A stretch of 64,000 bases of DNA from contig NZ_JAKEUQ010000010.1 of NCBI RefSeq assembly GCF_022397955.1, positions 62,855 to 126,854 on the forward strand, read 5' to 3'. Shown here one piece after another: positions 8,329 to 16,638 of the stretch. Numbering within the stretch: position 1 is the stretch's first letter; the number at the start of each line of letters is the position of its first letter. Below the pieces are notes generated by a model. That model was not told the DNA's origin, made no database searches, and was given only the letters and a program-made list of their open reading frames with translations. The stretch comes from Vibrio sp. Isolate32 (lineage in GTDB: Bacteria; Pseudomonadota; Gammaproteobacteria; Enterobacterales; Vibrionaceae). Both the position numbers and the translations under genes were made by a program.

Positions 8329-9669
8329 ATGTCTGAGATGACTCCTCGAGAAATTGTTCACGAACTCAATCGCCACATTATCGGCCAAGACAACGCTAAG
8401 CGTTCAGTAGCTATCGCACTGCGTAACCGCTGGCGTCGTATGCAGCTTGAAGAGAGCCTGCGTGTTGAAGTATCGCCTAAGAACATCCTGATGATCGGTC
8501 CAACTGGTGTTGGTAAAACAGAGATTGCTCGCCGTCTAGCGAAGCTAGCAAATGCACCGTTCATCAAAGTAGAAGCAACCAAGTTCACTGAAGTTGGCTA
8601 CGTTGGTAAAGAAGTTGAGACCATCATCCGCGACCTAACGGATGTTGCGATCAAGATGACGCACCAACAAGCGATGGAAAAAGTAAAATACCGCGCAGAA
8701 GAACAAGCTGAAGAGCGCATCCTTGACGCCCTACTACCACCAGCACGCGATGCTTGGGGTCATAACCAGCAATCAAGCGAAGATTCTACTTCTTCAAACA
8801 CTCGCCAAATCTTCCGCAAAAAACTACGTGAAGGTAAGCTAGACGACAAAGAGATCGAAGTCGATGTAGCAGCACCACAAATGGGCGTTGAAATCATGTC
8901 ACCTCCAGGCATGGAAGAGATGACGAACCAGCTACAAGGCATGTTCCAAAACCTAGCTGGCGACACCAAGAAAAAGCGTAAGATGAAAATCAAAGACGCA
9001 TTCAAAGCCCTAACTGAAGAAGAAGCCGCTAAACTTGTGAACCAGGAAGAGCTGAAAGAGAACGCGATCTTCAACGCTGAAAACAACGGTATCGTATTCA
9101 TCGATGAGATCGACAAAATCTGTAAGCGTGGCGACAGCTCAGGCCCAGACGTATCTCGTGAAGGTGTTCAGCGTGACCTACTGCCTCTTATCGAGGGTAG
9201 CACAGTATCGACTAAGCACGGCATGGTGAAAACGGACCACATCCTATTCATCACATCAGGTGCATTCCAAGTGGCTAAGCCATCAGACCTGATCCCTGAA
9301 CTACAAGGTCGTCTACCAATTCGTGTTGAGCTTGAAGCGCTTTCAGCGAATGACTTCAAACGCATTCTAACTGAGCCAAAAGCGTCGCTGACAGAGCAAT
9401 ACATAGCCCTAATGAAGACAGAAGATGTGAACATTGAGTTTACTGAAGACGGCATCAACCAGATCGCTGATGCAGCATGGCGCGTAAACGAAACCACTGA
9501 GAACATCGGTGCACGTCGTCTACATACTGTAATGGAGCGTTTGATGGATGAGATTTCATTCGATGCAACAGACAAAGCTGGTAGCACGCTAGTGATCGAT
9601 GAAGCTTACGTGAACTCGAAACTTGGTGAATTCGTTGAAGACGAAGACCTAAGCCGCTTCATCCTGTAG
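8329..9669 (+). CDS. hslU: HslUV protease ATPase subunit HslU (ClpY)
   Basis: This AAA+ unfoldase feeds substrates such as SulA-like and heat-damaged proteins into HslV. The 446-residue protein has Walker [10 protein letters not shown] near 60-68, the substrate-gripping pore segment GYVGKEVE near 91, the family-specific I-domain (about 110-240), Walker B IVFIDEID near 253 and a sensor-2 Arg in GARRLHT. The C-terminus DEDLSRFIL is the tail that inserts into HslV. AAGGA precedes the ATG. A UUCG-loop terminator follows. Confidence 0.98.
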   Translation: MSEMTPREIVHELNRHIIGQDNAKRSVAIALRNRWRRMQLEESLRVEVSPKNILMIGPTGVGKTEIARRLAKLANAPFIKVEATKFTEVGYVGKEVETIIRDLTDVAIKMTHQQAMEKVKYRAEEQAEERILDALLPPARDAWGHNQQSSEDSTSSNTRQIFRKKLREGKLDDKEIEVDVAAPQMGVEIMSPPGMEEMTNQLQGMFQNLAGDTKKKRKMKIKDAFKALTEEEAAKLVNQEELKENAIFNAENNGIVFIDEIDKICKRGDSSGPDVSREGVQRDLLPLIEGSTVSTKHGMVKTDHILFITSGAFQVAKPSDLIPELQGRLPIRVELEALSANDFKRILTEPKASLTEQYIALMKTEDVNIEFTEDGINQIADAAWRVNETTENIGARRLHTVMERLMDEISFDATDKAGSTLVIDEAYVNSKLGEFVEDEDLSRFIL

Positions 9670-9730
9670 CACACGAAACTCCAACTTATTGCTCTATCTC
9701 AAAGAAATAGCAGCTAATAAGCGAATTCAA

Positions 9731-9756
9731 GGCCCACTTTCGAGTGGGCTTTTTAT
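9731..9756 (+). terminator. Terminator after hslU
   Basis: The stem GCCCACT (9732-9738) pairs with AGTGGGC (9743-9749) around a TTCG tetraloop, followed by TTTTT. Confidence 0.9.
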
Positions 9757-9858
9757 TACCTGAAAAATGGGCGTATACTCAAATCATCGCATGAAACCAA
9801 TACTTACAATATAGGCGCCCAGCTAATCAAGGTGTCCTTACAACGAAATAGACTTACG

Positions 9859-10776
9859 ATGAAACAATCTCTAATGATTTGGCTTGATGCCGCACGACCA
9901 AAAACTCTGCCTCTCGCACTCGTCTCTATTCTTACAGGAAGTAGTTTAGCGTTCGCCAATGGTCAGTTCTCTTTATCGATCGCTCTGTTGGCTTTTTTAA
10001 CCGCCACCCTATTACAGATTTTGTCGAACCTGGCGAATGACTACGGTGATGCAGTAAAAGGCACAGACAACGAAAATCGCTTAGGTCCAATGCGCGCCAT
10101 GCAATCCGGTGCGGTGACAGCTCAAACCATGAAGCAAGCAATCATTCTCAACATCGTGTTTACTATGATTGCTGGACTGATTTTGATTTTCCATGCCTTA
10201 ACGTCAATTGAGAGCATTCTGTCTTTCATCGCGTTAGGCGTACTAGCTATTGTTGCCGCTATCGCTTACACCGTGGGTAATAAGCCTTATGGTTATATCG
10301 GCCTTGGTGACTTATCAGTGTTTATCTTCTTTGGCTTGTTAGGCGTTTCAGGTACTTACTTCCTACATACTGGTCATGTTGAACCCAGCCTCTTCCTTCC
10401 TGCATTAGGCTGTGGATTGATGGCGGTTGCAGTACTCAATATCAACAATATGCGTGATATCGAAAACGACAGTGAATGTGGTAAACGCACCATGGCGGTT
10501 CGCTTGGGGCAACGTAAAGCTAAGCAATACCATTTTGCCCTGCTTGGTTGTGCACTTGTCTCTTTCGCGATTTACCTATTGATTCAAGAAAAACCCGTTT
10601 GGATCAGCCTGCCGTTTTTACTCAGTATTATTATTGTCTACAAACATGGTAAAGCGGTTTGGGAAACAGAAAAACCAGCTCAAATTGCACCTATGATGCC
10701 TGTTATCGTGAAATGCTCGCTGGTCACTAACCTATTGTTTGCAGGGGTTGTCGTAGCTCAAACTCTATTGAGTTAA
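9859..10776 (+). CDS. menA: 1,4-dihydroxy-2-naphthoate octaprenyltransferase
   Basis: This UbiA-family integral membrane prenyltransferase attaches the polyprenyl chain to DHNA to form demethylmenaquinone, a quinone for anaerobic respiration. From the ATG at 9859 the protein is 305 residues and begins MKQSLMIWLDAARPKTLPL, like E. coli MenA. It has the first Asp-rich motif NDYGDAVKGTDNENR and the second NNMRDIENDSECGK, which bind Mg-diphosphate, and about eight or nine membrane helices. A GTG nine codons upstream is a possible but less likely start. It sits between hslU and rraA as in E. coli. Confidence 0.97.
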   Translation: MKQSLMIWLDAARPKTLPLALVSILTGSSLAFANGQFSLSIALLAFLTATLLQILSNLANDYGDAVKGTDNENRLGPMRAMQSGAVTAQTMKQAIILNIVFTMIAGLILIFHALTSIESILSFIALGVLAIVAAIAYTVGNKPYGYIGLGDLSVFIFFGLLGVSGTYFLHTGHVEPSLFLPALGCGLMAVAVLNINNMRDIENDSECGKRTMAVRLGQRKAKQYHFALLGCALVSFAIYLLIQEKPVWISLPFLLSIIIVYKHGKAVWETEKPAQIAPMMPVIVKCSLVTNLLFAGVVVAQTLLS

Positions 10777-10849
10777 TTGAGACTAATCATTGCAAAGGGA
10801 TCAAGCACCGATATACTCAAAGTAAGCTCATTGTTCAAAAGGTATACTA

Positions 10850-11368
10850 ATGGAATACAACACTTCAGCACTGTGCGACATATATTTGGATCAAGTTGAT
10901 GTCGTGGAGCCAATGTTCAGCAACTTTGGTGGACGAGCCTCTTTCGCAGGACAGATCACGACATTAAAGTGCTTTGAAGACAACGCTTTGATTCGCTCGG
11001 TACTAGAGCAAGACGGCCTAGGGCGTGTGTTGTTAATCGATGGTGGTGGTTCACTGCGTAAAGCGCTGTTCGATGCCGAGATGGCCCTACTTGCCGAAGA
11101 CAATGAGTGGGAAGGTATTGTGGTGTATGGCTGCGTTCGCGAAGTCGATGAGCTGGAAGACATGAACCTAGGCATTCAAGCTCTGGCTTCCATTCCCGTT
11201 GGAGCAAGCCAAGATGGTGTCGGTGAGTTAGATGTACCCGTTAACTTTGGCAGCGTAACCTTCTTACCGGAAGATTACCTCTACGCCGACAATACGGGCA
11301 TTATTCTTTCGGCTGAGCCTTTGGATGTTGAACTTGATCTCGATGCTGATGAAGAAGATGTCGAGTAA
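10850..11368 (+). CDS. rraA: Ribonuclease E activity regulator RraA
   Basis: RraA is a trimeric protein that binds RNase E and inhibits mRNA decay. The 172-residue protein has the conserved core ([67 protein letters not shown]). It is slightly longer than the E. coli protein (161) because of an acidic tail rich in Asp/Glu ([12 protein letters not shown]). It follows menA by 73 bp and ends at a strong terminator. The old name MenG (methyltransferase) for this family is wrong. Confidence 0.97.
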   Translation: MEYNTSALCDIYLDQVDVVEPMFSNFGGRASFAGQITTLKCFEDNALIRSVLEQDGLGRVLLIDGGGSLRKALFDAEMALLAEDNEWEGIVVYGCVREVDELEDMNLGIQALASIPVGASQDGVGELDVPVNFGSVTFLPEDYLYADNTGIILSAEPLDVELDLDADEEDVE

Positions 11369-11415
11369 TTCTTGCTCTTCAAAAGTCACCCACAATAACC
11401 TAGAACACAAACAGA

Positions 11416-11447
11416 AACGCCCGCTACTGAGTAGCGGGTGTTTTTTT
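11416..11447. terminator. Terminator after rraA (also faces zapB)
   Basis: The stem CCCGCTAC (11420-11427) pairs with GTAGCGGG (11431-11438) around TGA, followed by a run of T. zapB ends just beyond on the opposite strand and may share it. Confidence 0.92.
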
Positions 11448-11462
11448 AATCTGAAGAGTGAA

Positions 11463-11705
11463 TTACTCTACTTCATCCATTTTACCAAGAAGGTTACGGA
11501 TGCGATCTTGCCATGCAGAGTGCTCTTCTTGCATCTGCTGAGTTTTTTGCTCTAGCTCTTGACGGCTTGCTTTAAGTTCACCAGCTTCTGTTGCTAGTGC
11601 TTGTTTCTCTTCTTTAAGCTCTTCCACTTCCATTTGAAGAAGTGCAATCGTATCTACTGCTGTTTGAATTTTTGCTTCTAGCTGCTCTAGTACTTCAAAA
11701 GACAT
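11463..11705 (-). CDS. zapB: Cell division protein ZapB
   Basis: ZapB is a small coiled-coil protein that links ZapA-FtsZ rings to MatP and the chromosome terminus. The 80-residue protein is almost entirely one coiled coil (SFEVLEQLEAKIQTAVDTIALLQMEVEELKEE in two runs of heptads) and is rich in Glu, Lys and Gln. It is at the conserved place between rraA and glpX, convergent with rraA and divergent from glpX. Length matches E. coli ZapB (81). Confidence 0.95.
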   Translation of the reverse strand: MSFEVLEQLEAKIQTAVDTIALLQMEVEELKEEKQALATEAGELKASRQELEQKTQQMQEEHSAWQDRIRNLLGKMDEVE

Positions 11706-12028
11706 TCTGGCCTACCTTTAAGTTATCCATTTGATGGTGAAGGTTCACTCCACTTATTCCCCATTCTACTCAGCAGAGCAAGGATAAACACTCAATATAT
11801 TCGATATTTTGCGCCATTCGATGAAAAAAACAGCGCTTTTTACCGAATATTGACGTTAATTCTTGCAGACACACTCGTAAAGCAATTATTTTGATGAATA
11901 TTAGTGAGTTTTCACTGCTCATTGATCAAAAGCAATCTGCAAAAAGCAAAAAGGCAAACGTTTCCTTTTGGATATGGTAATATCCGCCGCGAAATTTCTA
12001 TTCCCCCTTTGAAAATTTTGGAGTCCGC
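11706..12028. promoter_or_regulatory. Divergent zapB/glpX promoter region with a LacI-family-like operator
   Basis: About 323 bp without a gene. At 11952-11967 lies AGGCAAACGTTTCCTT, a near-palindrome with an AAACGTTT core. It resembles Cra (FruR) or PurR operators and sits about 60-75 bp before the glpX start. Cra control would suit a gluconeogenic enzyme, but the assignment between LacI-family members is inference. Confidence 0.5.
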
Positions 12029-13036
12029 ATGAAACGCGATTTAGCAATGTCATTCTCTCGTGTCACAGAAGGTGCAGCACTGGCTGGTTACAAGTGGCTT
12101 GGCCGTGGCGATAAAAACGCTGCAGATGGCGCTGCTGTAGAAGTCATGCGTAGCCTACTAAACAAAACCGAAATCAGCGGTGAAATTGTTATTGGTGAAG
12201 GCGAAATCGATGATGCGCCTATGCTATACATCGGTGAAAACGTAGGTGTGGGCGGTGACGCTGTCGACATCGCAGTTGACCCAATTGAAGGGACGCGCAT
12301 GACAGCAATGGGCCAATCAAATGCATTGGCTGTACTGGCTGCAGGCGAGAAAGGTAGCTTCCTAAAAGCGCCTGATATGTACATGGAGAAATTAGTGGTA
12401 GGCCCTGGTGCTAAAGGCGCTATCGACTTAGCTCTGCCGTTAAAAGAAAACCTAGTAAACATTGCTAAGGCTCTGGGTAAAACACTCGACACATTGGTGG
12501 TAACCACACTGGCAAAGCCACGTCACGACCAAGTGATTGCAGAGATGCAAGCGATGGGCGTTCGTGTATTCGCAGTGCCAGATGGTGATGTAGCAGCATC
12601 TATCCTAACCTGTATGCCAGACAGCGAAGTCGACGTAATGTACTGCATCGGCGGCGCACCTGAAGGTGTAGTTTCTGCCGCGGTTATTCGCGCGCTAGAC
12701 GGTGACATGCACGGTCGTCTACTGCCTCGTCACGAAGTGAAAGGCGATACAGAAGAGAACCGTAAACACGGTGAACTTGAGCTAGAGCGTTGCGCTGAAA
12801 TGGGCGTAACAGCTGGTATCGTGTTAAAGATGGACGACATGGCTCGCAGCGACAACGTTGTATTCTCAGCAACGGGCATCACGAAGGGTGACCTGCTAGA
12901 AGGTATTTCTCGTCAAGGCAATATCGCGACAACCGAAACCCTGCTGATCCGTGGCCGCTGCCGTACCATTCGCCGCATCAAATCAATCCACTACCTAGAG
13001 CGTAAAGACCCAGAAGTGGTTGGTCATATCCTGTAA
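12029..13036 (+). CDS. glpX: Class II fructose-1,6-bisphosphatase GlpX
   Basis: GlpX hydrolyses fructose 1,6-bisphosphate to fructose 6-phosphate in gluconeogenesis. It is a Mn-dependent enzyme of the inositol-phosphatase fold. The 335-residue protein shows GEGEIDDAPMLYIGE, VDPIEGTRMTAMGQSNALAV and CIGGAPEGVVSAA, all metal or substrate motifs of the family. GGAG lies 5-9 bp before the ATG. In E. coli glpX is the third gene of glpFKX. Here glpF and glpK are absent next to it, so it is a stand-alone unit with its own terminator. Confidence 0.97.
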   Translation: MKRDLAMSFSRVTEGAALAGYKWLGRGDKNAADGAAVEVMRSLLNKTEISGEIVIGEGEIDDAPMLYIGENVGVGGDAVDIAVDPIEGTRMTAMGQSNALAVLAAGEKGSFLKAPDMYMEKLVVGPGAKGAIDLALPLKENLVNIAKALGKTLDTLVVTTLAKPRHDQVIAEMQAMGVRVFAVPDGDVAASILTCMPDSEVDVMYCIGGAPEGVVSAAVIRALDGDMHGRLLPRHEVKGDTEENRKHGELELERCAEMGVTAGIVLKMDDMARSDNVVFSATGITKGDLLEGISRQGNIATTETLLIRGRCRTIRRIKSIHYLERKDPEVVGHIL

Positions 13037-13065
13037 TCCTCATATCGAGTGAAACAGAATAGTCA

Positions 13066-13095
13066 AAGGCTGATACCAAGTATCAGCCTTTTGTT
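13066..13095 (+). terminator. Terminator after glpX
   Basis: The stem GGCTGATA (13068-13075) pairs with TATCAGCC (13081-13088) around CCAAG, then TTTTGTTTT. Confidence 0.92.
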
Positions 13096-13215
13096 TTATT
13101 GACCTGTCAGATTCTCACCCTTGCTATTGATAGGTCAGTAAGTGTCAAAATAGTAAATGGTTTGCTTTATAAACACCTTGCCTCATAATAGTAAGGTTCA
13201 TGAGGTAGGGATAGT

Positions 13216-13842
13216 ATGAAAACAAGCGACAAAATCTTACAGACCATTAAGCGTCAAGGCGCGGTAACGGCCAAACAACTGTCAGAAGAGTTTGGCATGA
13301 CGACAATGGGTGCAAGGCAACATCTGCAAAGCCTGGAAGATGATGGCATTCTCGCGTTTCATGACGTCAAAGTGAAAGTCGGTCGTCCGACCCGTCACTG
13401 GTCTCTTACTCAGCACGGCCATAGTCAATTTTCAGACCGTCATGGTGAACTTACGATTCAAGTCATTGATGCCGTAGAGAATCTATTCGGAAAAGAAGGC
13501 TTAGCTAAAGTCGCTGCCGAACGTGAACAACACACCTTAAAACAGTATCAATCTGCCCTGTCTGATTGTGACAATCTAATCAGTAAGTTAGAAAAGCTCA
13601 CCCAACTTCGTGAAGACGAAGGTTATATGGCAGAGTTGAAAGAGCAGGATGATCACTACATCTTGATTGAAAACCACTGCCCTATTTGTAAGGCGGCGAC
13701 TCGTTGCCCGAGCTTGTGTCAATCTGAACTCAACGTGTTCACCGAACTACTAAAAGATGAGTGCCACGTCAGCCGAACTGAGCATATTATTGCTGGCGAA
13801 CGACGCTGTACCTACACCCTAGTACCTGTCACTACCGCTTAA
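13216..13842 (+). CDS. SufR-like winged-helix regulator with C-terminal cysteine cluster (COG2345)
   Basis: This 208-residue transcription factor has an N-terminal winged helix-turn-helix (ILQTIKRQGAVTAKQLSEEF, then MGARQHLQSLEDDGIL with the wing KVKVGRPTRHWSLT). A middle helical region follows. The C-terminal part is Cys-rich: Cys155, 158, 164, 168, 183 and 198, in the arrangement CPIC...RCPSLCQSE...C...GERRC. This layout is that of SufR-type regulators, in which the cysteines can hold an iron-sulfur cluster. Cluster binding here and the target genes are inferred. It is a single gene, with no suf genes nearby. The start has GAGGTAGGG upstream. Confidence 0.82.
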   Translation: MKTSDKILQTIKRQGAVTAKQLSEEFGMTTMGARQHLQSLEDDGILAFHDVKVKVGRPTRHWSLTQHGHSQFSDRHGELTIQVIDAVENLFGKEGLAKVAAEREQHTLKQYQSALSDCDNLISKLEKLTQLREDEGYMAELKEQDDHYILIENHCPICKAATRCPSLCQSELNVFTELLKDECHVSRTEHIIAGERRCTYTLVPVTTA

Positions 13843-13959
13843 CGCTAAGTGATTGATCTTGTCTCAATATTGAGAAACCAAAAGATCGAACAAAATTTAT
13901 ACAGAAATCTTTCTTAAGCTTAAAGCATATGAAACATGCTTAATGCTAAGGAAGGAATG

Positions 13960-14307
13960 ATGGCACATCCACAACCAGAGCAAAAACTGCCCCCTTTTGA
14001 TGAACTGGTTCAACTTGCTCAAAACGATCCTAAAGCATTCAACCAATTCAAACACGAGATGTGTGAGCAGATGATCTGCTCCGCTTCTGAAAGTATGCAG
14101 GGCAGACTTCGCGCTCAACAAAGCCACCTCGATTTAGTCGTCAGCCGTTGTAAAAACCCTCACCACGTCAATGTCGTGCTAATGCAAGAGCTGCGCTGTC
14201 AGGTTTGTAAGTTCCAAGACGCACTCCAAGGGCGCTGTACCTTAGAAGAGTCTCAACCAGAAAATGTGGTTCCATTCAGACCTAACACTGAACCAAAAAT
14301 GTATTAG
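13960..14307 (+). CDS. DUF3135 domain-containing protein
   Basis: This is a small soluble protein of about 115 residues matching the DUF3135 family by its N-terminal pattern (LPPFDELVQLAQNDPKAFNQFKHEMCEQMI followed by GRLRAQQSHLDLVVSRCKNP). Function is unknown. It contains several Cys residues (CEQMIC, RCQVCKF, GRC). AAGGAAGGA lies directly upstream. ATG 13960 has better spacing from AGGA than ATG 13957, and an in-frame ATG at 13936 is possible but has no ribosome binding site. It may be a single transcription unit ending at the hairpin at 14334. Confidence 0.78.
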   Translation: MAHPQPEQKLPPFDELVQLAQNDPKAFNQFKHEMCEQMICSASESMQGRLRAQQSHLDLVVSRCKNPHHVNVVLMQELRCQVCKFQDALQGRCTLEESQPENVVPFRPNTEPKMY

Positions 14308-14327
14308 TTCAGACAGTCCCAGAAAGC

Positions 14328-14352
14328 AAAAAAGGGAGCCTGATGCTCCCTT
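14328..14352. terminator. Terminator between convergent DUF3135 and DUF805 genes
   Basis: The stem GGGAGC (14334-14339) pairs with GCTCCC (14345-14350). The A-tract on the left makes it a proper T-tailed terminator for the minus-strand DUF805 gene. The right tail (TTCATATT) is weaker for the plus strand. Confidence 0.8.
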
Positions 14353-14373
14353 CATATTAATTACTGTGAACCC

Positions 14374-14796
14374 TTATACTGGATCTTCACCGTAATCGTT
14401 GCGGCCTTCAGTGCCTTTCAACAAACCACATTCAATCAAAATCCATAAGCCACACACTAATGCTGCAACCGTTACCACCATGTGCATTGGTGATACCGAA
14501 TCCGCTGTTGTTGCAGCAGCAGGTGAAGCCAAGCGCCCTAGTACCAACGGAACATTCAATAGTAGCCAGTAGTTAGACTTGTTACGGTCATGCCAACGCT
14601 TGGCCGTTACCGCTAAGTCTGGAATCACCAGGAGCAACAAGAAGATTGGCAGTAGGATATAAGAATACGCTGGAAACAGTACCGAAATACCGGAGGCAAA
14701 ACCGGTGATCGCGACATAGTAGAAAATATTCCACATCCAGTAAGTCTTACGACCAATTCTCCCTTTGAAAGAGAGCAGTAAATCTTTCATCGACAT
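14374..14796 (-). CDS. DUF805 family membrane protein
   Basis: The 140-residue inner-membrane protein begins MSMKDLLLSFKGRIGRKTYWMW, the hallmark of the DUF805 family, and contains the conserved AVTAKRWHDRNKS loop between helices. Four membrane segments are likely (about 22-42, 45-62, 75-92, 105-125), with a C-terminal hydrophilic tail LLKGTEGRNDYGEDPV, also typical. Function is unknown; the family is widespread in bacteria and phages. It is monocistronic on the minus strand, with a T-tailed terminator. Confidence 0.9.
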   Translation of the reverse strand: MSMKDLLLSFKGRIGRKTYWMWNIFYYVAITGFASGISVLFPAYSYILLPIFLLLLVIPDLAVTAKRWHDRNKSNYWLLLNVPLVLGRLASPAAATTADSVSPMHMVVTVAALVCGLWILIECGLLKGTEGRNDYGEDPV

Positions 14797-14846
14797 CTAA
14801 AAATACTCAAAAATTAATACGCTACCAAAAAGTTAGCAGCTAAAGT

Positions 14847-15114
14847 TAGGGTCTGCTGACCTTTCGCGGTTAAATTTTGTTCGAGATAGAATCGTTTTAG
14901 GCGCGGCAAGAAGTATGTAGCTTAGTCACTCTAAGTAAATTCTTCTTAACAAAGCATAAAACGATTCTAGCCGAACCCTTCGGGCAGCCTTTGTGGTTCA
15001 TTTCTACTGCGTTATCGGCTTCTCATGTAGGCTAACTACACATCAAACCCTCTGCCTTGTAGAAATTTCCCACAAAACGCTGCAAAAATCAGCTCGAAAG
15101 AACAGCAGACCCTA
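14847..15114. mobile_element. MITE-like non-coding element with 20-bp terminal inverted repeats
   Basis: The left end TAGGGTCTGCTGACCTTTCG (14847-14866) and the right end (15095-15114) are reverse complements at 18 of 20 positions. The core GGGTCTGCTG...CAGCAGACCC is bordered by TA on both sides, consistent with a TA target duplication as made by IS630/Tc1-mariner transposases. Inside are two large imperfect cruciform arms. One is closed by TAGAATCGTTTTA (14887-14899) with its exact inverse (14957-14969). The other pairs the GCAGCCTTTGTGG region with CCACAAAACGCTGC. There is no coding capacity. It is probably a multi-copy genomic repeat, but copy number cannot be seen in one window. Confidence 0.78.
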
Positions 15115-15153
15115 GTTAATCACTTTCTTAAGCGAATCAGTTAATCACTTTCT
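15115..15153. repeat. 14-bp direct repeat spanning the stop codon of the CHMI-family gene
   Basis: GTTAATCACTTTCT occurs at 15115-15128 and again at 15140-15153. The second copy encodes the last residues and stop (KVIN-stop) of the minus-strand gene, and the first abuts the right end of the MITE-like element. The duplication may be a footprint of an insertion or slippage event. Confidence 0.8.
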
Positions 15154-15484
15154 GAAAACAACTTTTGTCCATATCGCGAATATTAACCGTTAGGCTTCGA
15201 ATATGGCTCGCCTGTTCTTGTAAGATTTGCATTAACGAGCGTGACAATTCCCGTTTCTGTTCTTCGGTACGCCCAGAAAGTAACTCAAAGCTGATATGAA
15301 TAAAGTCCACACTGTCTTCTTCATCACCCACTAGCCAGTTATGACAACGCAGAGAACGTGATTTCACAGACGGAACATCAAACAAGCCACAGTTTAATGT
15401 AACTTGATGAAGATCTTCTAGTAAACCTTGGATATTCACTCGTTCGTCCACTGAATTTGAGTACTCTAGAACTAGATTCGGCAT
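15137..15484 (-). CDS. 5-carboxymethyl-2-hydroxymuconate isomerase (CHMI) family protein
   Basis: This 115-residue protein of the tautomerase superfamily is related to HpaF, which isomerises CHM in 4-hydroxyphenylacetate degradation. The family start MPNLVLEYS (catalytic Pro1 after Met removal, as MP) is present, followed by DLHQVTLNCGLFDVPSVKSRSLR. No hpa genes are near, so the true substrate is unknown. It is divergent from tpiA across about 230 bp containing an AAACGTTT-type operator. Its 3' end carries a short duplication next to the MITE-like element. Confidence 0.85.
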   Translation of the reverse strand: MPNLVLEYSNSVDERVNIQGLLEDLHQVTLNCGLFDVPSVKSRSLRCHNWLVGDEEDSVDFIHISFELLSGRTEEQKRELSRSLMQILQEQASHIRSLTVNIRDMDKSCFQKVIN

Positions 15485-15502
15485 TATTACTTCCTATTGT
15501 TA

Positions 15503-15518
15503 ACGCAAACGTTTGTCC
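15503..15518. promoter_or_regulatory. PurR/Cra-like operator between CHMI-family gene and tpiA
   Basis: ACGCAAACGTTTGTCC matches the PurR consensus ACGCAAACGTTTGCGT at 13 of 16 positions. It also has the core seen in Cra and CytR-type LacI-family operators. It lies 19 bp upstream of the minus-strand CHMI-family start and about 200 bp upstream of tpiA. Which regulator binds is not determined. Confidence 0.5.
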
Positions 15519-15719
15519 CTTAATACCAACTAACGATGAAAAAACCGAGAAGTTAGCTATTATTCTGTCTGTCGGATCACTGATATAAGGTCAGTATCTA
15601 CTCTGACCAATCAATAAGATCCCATAAAGACATGACCACAATCATGATCTAACGCGTTTTATCTGTTATATTCTTACGAAGATTTTTTACATTAATTGAT
15701 TAAATACGGAGATATTCCT

Positions 15720-16490
15720 ATGCGTCGTCCTGTAGTGATGGGTAACTGGAAACTTAACGGTAGCAAAGCAATGGTAACTGAGCTGCTAACTGGTCTTAAC
15801 GCTGAACTTGAAGGCGTTGAAGGTGTAGACGTAGCAGTAGCTCCACCAGCACTTTACATCGATCTAGCTGAGCGTCTAATCGCTGAAGGCGGTAACAAAA
15901 TCATCCTAGGTGCTCAAAACACTGACCTAAACAACAGCGGTGCTTTCACTGGCGACATGTCTCCAGAAATGCTGAAAGACTTCGGTGCGACTCACATCAT
16001 CATCGGTCACTCTGAGCGTCGTGAATACCACAACGAATCAGACGAGTTCATCGCTAAGAAATTCAAATTCCTACAAGAGAACGGCCTGAAGCCTGTTTTC
16101 TGTATCGGTGAATCTGACGAGCAAAACGAAGCTGGCGAAACTGAAGCAGTATGTGCACGTCAAATCAACGCAGTTATCGACGCTTACGGTGTTGAAGCTC
16201 TAAACGGCGCAATCATCGCTTACGAACCAATCTGGGCTATCGGTACTGGTAAAGCAGCAACAGCTGAAGATGCACAACGCATCCACGCTTCTATCCGTGC
16301 AATGATCGCTGAAAAAGACGCAGCAGTAGCTGAGCAAGTAATCATCCAATACGGTGGTTCTGTTAAGCCTGAAAACGCTGAAGCTTACTTCGCACAACCA
16401 GACATCGATGGTGCTCTAGTTGGCGGTGCAGCTCTAAACGCAGCTGGTTTCGCAGCTATCGCTAAAGCAGCTGCTAAAGCAAAAGCTTAA
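15720..16490 (+). CDS. tpiA: Triosephosphate isomerase
   Basis: TpiA interconverts dihydroxyacetone phosphate and glyceraldehyde 3-phosphate in glycolysis and gluconeogenesis. From the ATG at 15720 the protein is 256 residues, beginning [14 protein letters not shown]. Catalytic residues are visible: Asn9/Lys11 in NWK, His97 in IIGHSERR and Glu169 in [11 protein letters not shown]. The phosphate-binding QYGGSV and LVGGAAL segments are present. CGGAGA precedes this ATG at good spacing, so an ATG eight codons upstream is not the start. Codon use is strongly biased, as in highly expressed genes. The C-terminus is Ala/Lys-rich. Confidence 0.98.
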   Translation: MRRPVVMGNWKLNGSKAMVTELLTGLNAELEGVEGVDVAVAPPALYIDLAERLIAEGGNKIILGAQNTDLNNSGAFTGDMSPEMLKDFGATHIIIGHSERREYHNESDEFIAKKFKFLQENGLKPVFCIGESDEQNEAGETEAVCARQINAVIDAYGVEALNGAIIAYEPIWAIGTGKAATAEDAQRIHASIRAMIAEKDAAVAEQVIIQYGGSVKPENAEAYFAQPDIDGALVGGAALNAAGFAAIAKAAAKAKA

Positions 16491-16518
16491 TTTAGACATC
16501 ACTGTTTAAATTGAATAA

Positions 16519-16546
16519 GAGGTCAACTTAGGTTGGCCTTTTTTAT
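16519..16546 (+). terminator. Terminator after tpiA
   Basis: The stem AGGTCAAC (16520-16527) pairs with GTTGGCCT (16532-16539), one G-T pair, 4-nt loop, then TTTTTTATT. Confidence 0.88.
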
Positions 16547-16580
16547 TGCTTGTTACTTATGAATCCAAGCAAACAGATAC

Positions 16581-16610
16581 AAAAAACCGCTGATAAATCA
16601 GCGGTTTTTA
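16581..16610 (-). terminator. Terminator after pfkA
   Basis: The perfect 10-bp stem AAACCGCTGA (16584-16593) pairs with TCAGCGGTTT (16598-16607). The A-tract at 16581-16586 becomes the T-tail on the minus strand. Confidence 0.9.
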
Positions 16611-16638
16611 AATTCTATAAGCTTACGCTCGGCGTGGC

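Noticed and set aside
13936..13959. Longer start for the DUF3135 protein
   Set aside because: The AAGGAAGGA ribosome binding site lies downstream of this ATG, so the later ATG is used.
14881..14970. tRNA-like or terminator fold within the 268-bp element
   Set aside because: The stems are part of the element's own inverted repeats; no cloverleaf with tRNA invariant bases.
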